From positions 62,001 to 126,000 of the forward strand of contig JAJQDI010000003.1 in assembly GCA_021202275.1 (NCBI GenBank): a stretch of 64,000 nucleotides of DNA, in the 5' to 3' direction. Made by a program: the position numbers and the translations under genes. The notes beneath the pieces were generated by a model, which had not been told where the DNA came from, did not search any database, and saw only the letters and a program-made list of their open reading frames with translations. Source of the stretch: Bacteroides sp. Its GTDB lineage: Bacteria; Bacteroidota; Bacteroidia; Bacteroidales; Bacteroidaceae. Below, piece by piece: positions 27,406-34,037 of this stretch (its first letter is position 1; the number at the start of each line of letters is the position of its first letter).

Positions 27406-28755
27406 GTGAAGAAGATATCCCAGGAAAGTCTGAAACTCAGACTGGCTAAGCTGGCCGCTCCCATATTTATAGAGACCTTGCTCATTATGATGCTGGGGGC
27501 AGTGGATGTGATTATGTTGAGTCGCCACTCGGATACGAGTGTGGCCGCGGTAGGTGTGGTGAATCAGATCATTATGCTTACTTTCTTAGTCTTTGAGGTT
27601 ATTAATCTGGGGACTTCTGTCCTTTGTTCGCAATACATTGGTGCCCGGATGGAGAAGCGGGTGGTACAGGTAGTAGGGGTATCCCTTATTGTGAATCTGG
27701 TAGTGGGGCTGACTGTCAGTCTGTTTCTCTGCACGCTGAACCGCACTATACTCGGCTGGATGGGGCTGGGACCGGAACTGATGGATGCCGGGTCGGGATA
27801 CATGCGGATCGTTGGAGCGTTTGCTTTTTTTCAGGCTATCTCCATGACCTTATCCGCTTCTCTGCGCAGTGCCAACAAAGCGGTCTATCCCATGCTGGTG
27901 ACCGTGGTGGTAAATCTACTGAATATCCTGGGAAACTATACCCTTATCTTTGGTAAGTTCGGTTTTCCGGCTCTGGGTGTGGAAGGGGCAGCCATCTCTA
28001 CGGCGTTTAGCCGGGGAGTAGCCATGGTGATCCTTTTCATCATTCTTTTTCGCAAGCACATCCGTCGGTTCCCTTTGTCCTATTTTCGTCCGTTCCCCTT
28101 CGAAGAACTACGTAACCTGCTGAAGGTAGGCCTTCCTTCTGCCGGAGAGCAATTGTCTTACAGTTCTTCCCAGGTAGTGATCGCCTTTCTGATCAATAAG
28201 GTCGGAGTAGAGGCGCTGGCAGCCCGTACCTATTGTGTCAATATCATTATGTTTTCCTACCTGTTCTGCATCTCCATAGCTCAGGGAGGAGCCATTTGCA
28301 TCGGCTACCTGATCGGCGAGGGTAAACCTCAGGCCGCCTTTATCCTCGGAAAGTATGTAATGAAAAAATCCATACTCATCACACTGATCCTGTCCGCTAT
28401 ACTGGCCGTATCGGGTCGTACCATTCTGGGATGGCTCACCACCAATCCGGAGATTATCCGTCTGGGAGCCATGGTCCTGATCATAGATGTGATCTTAGAG
28501 ATCGGGCGTCCCATCAATATCTTTGCTACCAACGCCCTGCGCGCGGCCGGAGATGTCAATTATCCTTTCTATGTAGGGCTGATCGTTATGTGGAGTGTGG
28601 CAGTCGGAGGAAGTTACCTGTTGGGCATACATCTGGGCTGGGGACTCCTGGGTATGTGGGTGGCATTCGTTTTGGACGAGAACATCCGCGGAGCTATTTT
28701 TGTGCGTCGCTGGTATGGCATGAAGTGGGTCTCCAAAGGGTTTGTACGGCGCTGA
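27406..28755 (+). CDS. MATE-family efflux transporter
   Basis: 449 residues with twelve predicted helices in two pseudo-repeats, complete. The start is GTG at 27406, directly followed by KKISQESLKLRLAKLAAPIFIE, the usual amphipathic opening. Conserved MATE features include the first-helix GAVDVIMLSR and the midpoint GLPSAGEQLSYSSSQ. It exports cationic drugs or metabolites using a Na+ or H+ gradient. The perfect Fnr box at -42 in its promoter suggests it is induced by the Crp/Fnr regulator encoded 16 kb away, or by a relative. Confidence 0.9.
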   Translation: MKKISQESLKLRLAKLAAPIFIETLLIMMLGAVDVIMLSRHSDTSVAAVGVVNQIIMLTFLVFEVINLGTSVLCSQYIGARMEKRVVQVVGVSLIVNLVVGLTVSLFLCTLNRTILGWMGLGPELMDAGSGYMRIVGAFAFFQAISMTLSASLRSANKAVYPMLVTVVVNLLNILGNYTLIFGKFGFPALGVEGAAISTAFSRGVAMVILFIILFRKHIRRFPLSYFRPFPFEELRNLLKVGLPSAGEQLSYSSSQVVIAFLINKVGVEALAARTYCVNIIMFSYLFCISIAQGGAICIGYLIGEGKPQAAFILGKYVMKKSILITLILSAILAVSGRTILGWLTTNPEIIRLGAMVLIIDVILEIGRPINIFATNALRAAGDVNYPFYVGLIVMWSVAVGGSYLLGIHLGWGLLGMWVAFVLDENIRGAIFVRRWYGMKWVSKGFVRR

Positions 28756-28828
28756 CGCTCAGGTGAGATCTTTTCTTCTCCGGTTTGCCGGAAAATCATC
28801 CGGAAAGAATTATTCACTTTTTTTACCT

Positions 28829-28858
28829 TTTGGGTGATCAAATAATCTACTACCTTTG
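28829..28858 (+). promoter_or_regulatory. promoter of the second TonB module
   Basis: TTTG (28829-28832), 18-bp spacer, TACCTTTG (28851-28858), 32 bp before the small protein gene. Confidence 0.6.
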
Positions 28859-28890
28859 TTTCCATCTTATCGTAAAGAAGGAATATACAG

Positions 28891-29211
28891 GTGAAAACGA
28901 TATCCGGAAAGAGAGCGTTGCTCGTATGGCTATTATTGGCTGTATGGAGTCTGCCTGCTGTGGTACGTCCTGTGCATATTCATCACGAAGCCTGTATGGC
29001 CGCGACTTCCGGTGAAGAAGACCATACCACAACACACGATTGTCAACACTGTCTGTTGTGCAGTTTCACACTGGCCCCTTATGTGGAAGCTGTGGTTACA
29101 GAACTTCCCCCAGTCCCGGTTTTTGTTTTCCGGCAGTGGAACGCAGTTGCTGCTACGGGACATATCGAACGACACTTTACTCCCACACTCCGAGGGCCTC
29201 CTACAGTATAA
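28891..29211 (+). CDS. exported His/Cys-rich small protein (second copy)
   Basis: 106 residues, GTG start at 28891. Signal helix ALLVWLLLAVWSLPAVV, then HIHHEAC, HTTTHDCQHCLLC, and the ending RHFTPTLRGPPTV. The order (signal, His cluster, CxxC, then LRGPP at the extreme C-terminus) repeats that of the protein at 5354 and recalls DUF2946-like proteins. It lies 99 bp before a TonB receptor and is followed by a His-rich DUF4625 lipoprotein, so a role in metal capture or sensing at the envelope is likely. Sequence identity with the first copy is low outside the motifs. Confidence 0.65.
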   Translation: MKTISGKRALLVWLLLAVWSLPAVVRPVHIHHEACMAATSGEEDHTTTHDCQHCLLCSFTLAPYVEAVVTELPPVPVFVFRQWNAVAATGHIERHFTPTLRGPPTV

Positions 29212-29310
29212 CCTCTTTTTCCGGTCTTTCCGAACGTACGGATGGTAGTGCCAACTCTGGTCTGGCAGCTATCCACACATATCATTTTATTCCATTTAAT
29301 CAGTAATAAT

Positions 29311-31449
29311 ATGCATATCCGGATCATTCCGGTTGTGTGTATGCTCTGTCTGATGCCGGCTCTGTCTGCCCAACCACAGGATTCGTTGAAAAGGGTAGAT
29401 CTGGAAGAGGTGGTGGTCAGCGATGCTTATCGCCTGCCTGTCACACTTCGTTCTACGTTGCTGGCAGAGGTTGTGGGTAAAGAGTGGCTTACGAGCCATT
29501 TCACCGGCAATCTGGTGCAGACGTTGCAACACATACCGGGAGTACACGCAATGAATATAGGCTCCGGTTTCTCCAAACCCATGATACGTGGTATGGGTTT
29601 CAACCGTATTGCGGTTGTGGAAAACGGTATCAAACAGGAGGGACAGCAATGGGGAGCCGATCACGGTCTGGAGACAGACGCTTTCAATGCCGAACGGGTG
29701 ACAGTGATCAAAGGTCCGTCTTCGCTCCTGTATGGCAGTGATGCCATGGGCGGGGTCATTGAACTGGGGCGGGTACCCACCCCCGTAGAACCGGGACTTT
29801 CGGGGGAAGCCGCTTTGTTAGGAAAAACGGTCAATGGCACTGCCGGAGCTTCTGTGATGCTGGGCTGGAAGCAGGGCCGCTGGTACCTGAGGGGACGGTT
29901 GTCTGCCCAGAGCTACGGCGATTATCGGGTACCTACAGATACGGTAGTCTATCTTACCCGCCCCATGCCTGTGTACGGTCGATTGAAAAATACAGCCGGA
30001 AGGGAAACCAATGCCAATCTGTTTGCCGAATACCGCTACCGACGATATTTCTCTTCCTATGCCTGGAGCAATTCGTCTCAGAAAGCGGGATTTTTTCCCG
30101 GTGCGCACGGTATACCAGATCTTTCCAGATTGGAAGACGATGGCAATCATCGGAACATTGAGTTGCCCTACAGCCGTGTCAATCATATGAAAGTATCTAC
30201 CCGTCAGCAATACATCCGGGAGCGGACTACCTGGATCTGGGATGCCGGTTTTCAGCGCAACGATCGGGAAGAGTGGAGTGCTTTCCATACCCACTACGGT
30301 ACCCAATCGCCTCCCGAACGGGACCCCGACAAAGAACTTGCTTTCACATTGGATACTTACAGTTCGGCGCTGAAAATGAAGATCCCCGGTGAGGGAAAGT
30401 GGGAACATACGACAGGCTGGGATCTGCAGGTACAATACAACCGGGTAGGGGGCTATTCGTTCCTGTTGCCGGCATATCGCCGCCTGACTACCGGATGGCT
30501 CTGGCTCACTACCTGGCGGCCTGTGTCTACACTTACCGTGAGTGGCGGCTTGCGCTACGACCGGGGCAGAATCCGGGTAAAATCCTACGAAGATCCTTAT
30601 CTGAAAGAGTATCTCACAGAAATGGGATATAGTGATACGGAGATCGATGCGTATCGGTGGCGCAGCTATGAGACAGATCGCTCTTTCGGAGAACTGTCCG
30701 GTTCGTTGGGAGTGGTGTGGAAACCCGCGCGGGCACATCAGATCAGCCTGAATCTCGGAAGGAGTTTTCGTCTTCCCGGCGCGCACGAACTGGCCTCCAA
30801 TGGGGTGCATCACGGTACGTTCCGACACGAACAGGGAGATCCTGCCCTGGATTCCGAACAAGGCTGGCAGCTGGATCTGGCATATTCTTACCAGCGAAAG
30901 GGGGTGATTCTTAGTCTCAGTCCTTTTGCCAGTTGGTACCGTAACTATATCTACCTGCGTCCCTCCGGTGAGTGGTCGGTATTGCCGCATGCCGGGCAGG
31001 TCTATTACTATACCGGTGCCAGAGCGTTTTTTACCGGTGCTGAGATCTCTGCGGAATTTCGTTTTTCCTGTGGGTGGGACTATCGTGTAGCCGGGGAGTA
31101 TGTGTATGCCTGCAACCGGAACGAGCATATAGCACTTCCTTTTTCTCCTCCGGCAACCCTGCGGCAGACACTGGGCTGGCAACGGGAGAGAGTAAGGGTT
31201 TATCTGGAGATGGAGAATATCTCCCAGCAGAACCGTACAGATCGGAATGAGGAAGAGACAGCGGGAGCTACGCTGTTTCACATGGGAGCTTCCGCGTGGT
31301 TCCGGATCGGCACTGTGCGACCGGAAGTGCGGTTGACTGCTCAGAACCTGTTTGATCGGCGGTACTACAATCATCTGAGCTTTTACCAGAAAGTGGAGAT
31401 ACCGGAGCCGGGACGTAATTTCCAGTTCGTACTCAGGCTGCCTTTCTGA
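29311..31449 (+). CDS. TonB-dependent receptor, ZnuD/CirA-like, probable metal uptake
   Basis: 712 residues from ATG 29311, which gives a clean signal peptide (MHIRIIPVVCMLCLMPALSAQ). Unlike the first receptor it lacks the carboxypeptidase-like N-domain and begins at once with a TonB-box-like DLEEVVVSDAY. Plug: IPGVHAMNIGSGFSKPMIRGMG and GPSSLLYGSDAMGGVIEL. Barrel: FRLPGAHELASNGVHHGTFRHEQGD (in part), which resembles the segment before the late barrel strands in ZnuD-like receptors, and the ending PGRNFQFVLRLPF with terminal Phe. Sits between a His/Cys small protein and a DUF4625 lipoprotein. Zinc or another transition metal is the most likely cargo; not proven by sequence. Confidence 0.85.
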   Translation: MHIRIIPVVCMLCLMPALSAQPQDSLKRVDLEEVVVSDAYRLPVTLRSTLLAEVVGKEWLTSHFTGNLVQTLQHIPGVHAMNIGSGFSKPMIRGMGFNRIAVVENGIKQEGQQWGADHGLETDAFNAERVTVIKGPSSLLYGSDAMGGVIELGRVPTPVEPGLSGEAALLGKTVNGTAGASVMLGWKQGRWYLRGRLSAQSYGDYRVPTDTVVYLTRPMPVYGRLKNTAGRETNANLFAEYRYRRYFSSYAWSNSSQKAGFFPGAHGIPDLSRLEDDGNHRNIELPYSRVNHMKVSTRQQYIRERTTWIWDAGFQRNDREEWSAFHTHYGTQSPPERDPDKELAFTLDTYSSALKMKIPGEGKWEHTTGWDLQVQYNRVGGYSFLLPAYRRLTTGWLWLTTWRPVSTLTVSGGLRYDRGRIRVKSYEDPYLKEYLTEMGYSDTEIDAYRWRSYETDRSFGELSGSLGVVWKPARAHQISLNLGRSFRLPGAHELASNGVHHGTFRHEQGDPALDSEQGWQLDLAYSYQRKGVILSLSPFASWYRNYIYLRPSGEWSVLPHAGQVYYYTGARAFFTGAEISAEFRFSCGWDYRVAGEYVYACNRNEHIALPFSPPATLRQTLGWQRERVRVYLEMENISQQNRTDRNEEETAGATLFHMGASAWFRIGTVRPEVRLTAQNLFDRRYYNHLSFYQKVEIPEPGRNFQFVLRLPF

Positions 31450-31499
31450 CAGATCTTGTCGGAATGAAGCCATTTGTTTAATTAAAAACAATAATGACA

Positions 31500-31985
31500 A
31501 TGAAAACAATAAAAATCAATTCATCTATCGTTTTTCTTTCTTTCTTTTCTTTCTTTTTGTGTACGGTTGCTGCTTGTGATAGCGATAATGACGGCGATAC
31601 TACCCGGCCGGTGATCCGGATCATAGCTCCGGCAGAAGATGCTCATCTGCTTATCGGTGATGAAGAGGGAGTTTTATTTGAAGCGGAGTTTTCCGATGAC
31701 ATTCAACTGGCTTCTTACAAAATAGATATTCATTATGCCGGTGATGGACATATGCATACCCGGCATGGGGATGGGGAGGAAGAACTTCCTGAATTCAGTT
31801 ACCAACGCTCTTTTACCTTACAGGGGACTCGTGAGCAGGTATCTCATCGGAATATTGTGATCCCGGAAGGAGTACGGCCCGGTGAATATCATCTGGTTGT
31901 CTATTGCAGCGACACTTCCGGCAATGAAAGTCTGGTAGCCAGAGATATTGTATTGATAGAAGAGGAACATGATCACGATCATTGA
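31500..31985 (+). CDS. DUF4625 His-rich lipoprotein
   Basis: About 161 residues (ATG 31500; an ATG two codons earlier is also possible). The signal ends FFLCTVAAC, then an acidic stretch DSDNDGD. The DUF4625 Ig-like domain follows (TTRPVIRIIAPAEDAHLLIGD, then IHYAGDGHMHTRHGDGEEEL). The tail is EEEHDHDH. The His clusters in the loop and tail suit metal binding at the outer membrane. It is the third gene of the TonB module, 50 bp after the receptor, and probably hands metal to it or stores it. Confidence 0.8.
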   Translation: MKTIKINSSIVFLSFFSFFLCTVAACDSDNDGDTTRPVIRIIAPAEDAHLLIGDEEGVLFEAEFSDDIQLASYKIDIHYAGDGHMHTRHGDGEEELPEFSYQRSFTLQGTREQVSHRNIVIPEGVRPGEYHLVVYCSDTSGNESLVARDIVLIEEEHDHDH

Positions 31986-32025
31986 TCTCTCCTGTCAGAT
32001 ATTATAATTACGTAATATATAAAGG

Positions 32026-32053
32026 CTCCGGTTCAGGCCAGCTTGAACCGGAG
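32026..32053. terminator. terminator-like hairpin shared by convergent genes
   Basis: CTCCGGTTCA and TGAACCGGAG form a 10-bp stem with an 8-nt loop. It overlaps the last codons of the AlaX-like gene and follows the DUF4625 gene by 40 bp. Its opening matches the hairpin at 4879-4914. Confidence 0.55.
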
Positions 32054-32494
32054 TCTCAGTATACCATCGGTATACGAATGGGTTGTGATGCGGAATGTAC
32101 CGATCTCAGAGGTATTGGATACGTGAACTCCGATACAGGCACAGGCATCGTAATCGCCGATCTTCACAATACGTAGCGTTTCACTTACCTTTTCGGGAAG
32201 TTTACTCAGATCTACTAATCCGGCAGCTTCTTCCCTTGTCATAAATTCGATAGTGACAGGCAGGTGTTGCGCGATCACTTCATTCACTTTTGCCTCTACC
32301 TGTTGCAGTTGCTCTTCAGTAGGTGCTACAAGCAGTTCATAGTCGCACTTGCTTTTCTTTCGTTCGATATGAGCGTTTTTAGATCGCGGACATCCGAAAG
32401 TACGTACTATGGTTGCGTTGAGGATATGCTCCGCGGTGTGCATGGGCGAAAGGGACATATCCTGAAATTTTTCGTTTGGTTGGTTTATTTTCAT
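32033..32494 (-). CDS. AlaX-like alanyl-tRNA editing protein
   Basis: 153 residues, the size of the short stand-alone editing domains. Zinc ligands visible: HTAEH at about residue 20 (HxxxH) and CACIGVHV near residue 110 (Cys and His). Homologous to the editing domain of AlaRS and ThrRS; such proteins deacylate Ser-tRNA(Ala) or similar mischarged tRNA in the cytosol. Convergent with the TonB module. Upstream, on the right side, lies the inverted-repeat-flanked GxxExxY gene. Confidence 0.85.
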   Translation of the reverse strand: MKINQPNEKFQDMSLSPMHTAEHILNATIVRTFGCPRSKNAHIERKKSKCDYELLVAPTEEQLQQVEAKVNEVIAQHLPVTIEFMTREEAAGLVDLSKLPEKVSETLRIVKIGDYDACACIGVHVSNTSEIGTFRITTHSYTDGILRLRFKLA

Positions 32495-32511
32495 GACAAA
32501 TTAATTTTTTG

Positions 32512-32539
32512 TTTCAGACAGAAGAACAAAAGAACATAT
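32512..32539 (+). repeat. 28-bp dispersed repeat, left arm around GxxExxY
   Basis: Begins TTTCAGACAGAAGAACAAAA. Identical, in inverted orientation, to 32991-33018. Weaker similarity continues inward (AAGAC then GAAG), about 45 bp in all. Further copies lie at 47.2-47.4 kb. Position may be off by one base. Confidence 0.8.
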
Positions 32540-32577
32540 AAGACGGAAGAACGGAAACAAAAGGGTATGCTTTTTTG

Positions 32578-32979
32578 CTAATCATTTTGATTATTCTTTT
32601 TAGTGGTTTGTTTGTATTGTCTGAATTTTCTTTTTATTTCGATCCGTTCGCCACCGAAATTCATGAGCAGGCCATTGTCTATCCGGGTAGCTGTCAGGTA
32701 ATTTACCAATTGGGCTTCGTGTGCCGGGATCAGGCTCTGAACGGCTTTAAGTTCGACGACTATAGTATTCTCTACAATCATATCTGCTTTGAATTCTCCT
32801 ACGATCGTGTTTTTGTAGTATACCTTTATGGGAAATTCTGTTTCCACATGAATGCCTTTCTCTTTCAGTTCAAGAACCAATGCCTTTTGATAAACAGATT
32901 CCAGAAAGCCAGGTGCAAAATACAATCTGACCTGATAAGCACATTGGATAATTATCTTAATCAGATCTTCCGTTCCCAT
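32578..32979 (-). CDS. GxxExxY protein
   Basis: 133 residues, typical for the family. The name-giving motif is seen as PGFLESVYQKAL at about residues 23-34; IVGEFKADMIVENTIVVELKA carries the conserved acidic/Lys residues of a nuclease-like fold (E-x-K). The basic, Gln/Asn-rich tail ends KKNNQND. The family's function is unknown; related short proteins are found in intervening sequences of 23S rRNA genes. Here the gene sits between perfect 28-bp inverted repeats, as if it were part of a small mobile or inserted cassette. Confidence 0.88.
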   Translation of the reverse strand: MGTEDLIKIIIQCAYQVRLYFAPGFLESVYQKALVLELKEKGIHVETEFPIKVYYKNTIVGEFKADMIVENTIVVELKAVQSLIPAHEAQLVNYLTATRIDNGLLMNFGGERIEIKRKFRQYKQTTKKNNQND

Positions 32980-32990
32980 CCTTCAGTCTT

Positions 32991-33018
32991 ATATGTTCTT
33001 TTGTTCTTCTGTCTGAAA
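32991..33018 (-). repeat. 28-bp dispersed repeat, right arm around GxxExxY
   Basis: Exact inverted copy of the repeat at 32512-32539, 12 bp upstream of the GxxExxY start and 9 bp from the end of the SanA-like gene. Confidence 0.85.
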
Positions 33019-33026
33019 AAACTGTT

Positions 33027-33665
33027 TTACTCAGGTATATGGATCATCTCTCCTAGGTATTTCGGTTGTTTGTTGACAGCCAGGTCTCTGAACACGGCCA
33101 CCCGTGCCAGTAATTCACGTATACGTGTCTTGAAACCTGCTTTCTGAGTTACATCTTTCGCATTGTAACCGATCGGGTGTATGCCGTATGCTTCTGCCAG
33201 ATAAATAGCGCGTTCGTTATGAAATTTCTGGGATATCACTGTGAAGTCGTTCAGTCCGAAGATCATCTTTGCCCGTACCATGGAATCCAGTGTACGGAAT
33301 CCGGCATAATCCGGATAGATGTGAGAGGCCGGTACTCCTGCAGCTACCAGTGAATCTTTCATGGCCTGGGGTTTGTTGTAATCCTGCCGGCTATTGTCTC
33401 CGCTTACAATAAAGTATTTCACTTTTCCTGCGTGGTAAAGTTCCGCTGCCGCCTGTATGCGGTATTTGAAATAAAGATTTACCCGGCCATTACCCAGTTG
33501 GGGAGCAGTACCCAGAATAACTCCCACTTTCCGGTAGGGAATATCTGCTACGGAAAAATAGGTCTGTTTCTTGGTTTTTCCGACAACAGAGTTACAGACG
33601 ATAATGGTGATAACCATTCCTGCAAGCAGGACCAACAAAATATAGAGCCAGGTCATTTTACGCAT
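33027..33665 (-). CDS. SanA/YdcF-like DUF218 envelope protein
   Basis: Start chosen at ATG 33665 so that the protein opens MRKMTWLYILLVLLAGMVITII, a single membrane anchor; a longer frame to 33752 adds an unlikely hydrophilic lead. 212 residues. The DUF218 domain shows GVILGTAPQLGNGRVN, FIVSGDNSRQDYNKPQAM and the nucleotide-type DYAGFRTLDSMVRA and SQKFHNERAIYLAEAYGI blocks. SanA relatives influence outer-membrane or peptidoglycan barrier function (vancomycin exclusion in E. coli). Upstream lies a short terminated RNA (33849-33910) that may attenuate it. Confidence 0.85.
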   Translation of the reverse strand: MRKMTWLYILLVLLAGMVITIIVCNSVVGKTKKQTYFSVADIPYRKVGVILGTAPQLGNGRVNLYFKYRIQAAAELYHAGKVKYFIVSGDNSRQDYNKPQAMKDSLVAAGVPASHIYPDYAGFRTLDSMVRAKMIFGLNDFTVISQKFHNERAIYLAEAYGIHPIGYNAKDVTQKAGFKTRIRELLARVAVFRDLAVNKQPKYLGEMIHIPE

Positions 33666-33848
33666 ATAAATTAAATCTTGGAAAGCAGCTTTCCCTCTTT
33701 CCTTGTATGAAAACCCGCAATTTCGGATAAAAGTTCGTTTTTTCGTATCCATCCCGGTTCTCCTTCTCTTCTTTATCTATCAGGAAAGAGCCGGACATAA
33801 AAAATATCCCTCTATTCCAACTGACCTCTGCTACGTGGAATAAAGGGC

Positions 33849-33910
33849 AAAAAAGGAGTCACGCCTGACTCCAACCTTTGTTAACCTTAAATCTAATACT
33901 ATGAAAAACA
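33849..33910 (-). ncRNA. short terminated RNA (sRNA or attenuated leader)
   Basis: On the minus strand a full promoter (33916-33946) is followed about 40 nt later by GGAGTC-AGGCGT-GACTCC and six T. This predicts a ~60-nt RNA. The next gene downstream on this strand is the SanA-like gene, 184 bp away, so the hairpin could be an attenuator. Read on the plus strand the same stretch has a 13-codon ATG ORF (MKNTLQRYGSSGE) with no support for expression. Layout (TATCTTTG, AT-rich leader, GGAGTC hairpin, T6) repeats that of the RNA at 10.6 kb. Confidence 0.5.
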
Positions 33911-33915
33911 CATTG

Positions 33916-33946
33916 CAAAGATACGGTTCTTCCGGAGAATAGCAAA
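33916..33946 (-). promoter_or_regulatory. full promoter of the short RNA
   Basis: Minus-strand TTTG (33943-33946), 19-bp spacer, TATCTTTG (33916-33923): exact consensus. Confidence 0.75.
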
Positions 33947-34037
33947 CTTTCCGGTAAAGAAAATGTGTTTTATAACATTGTTTAAGATTTTCCTTTCTCA
34001 ACTATTTAATTATGTGAATAAACTCCCCTGTACTTTC

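Noticed and set aside
33901..33942. A 13-codon ORF (MKNTLQRYGSSGE) on the plus strand
   Set aside because: It overlaps an exact minus-strand promoter and has no promoter of its own; more likely chance.
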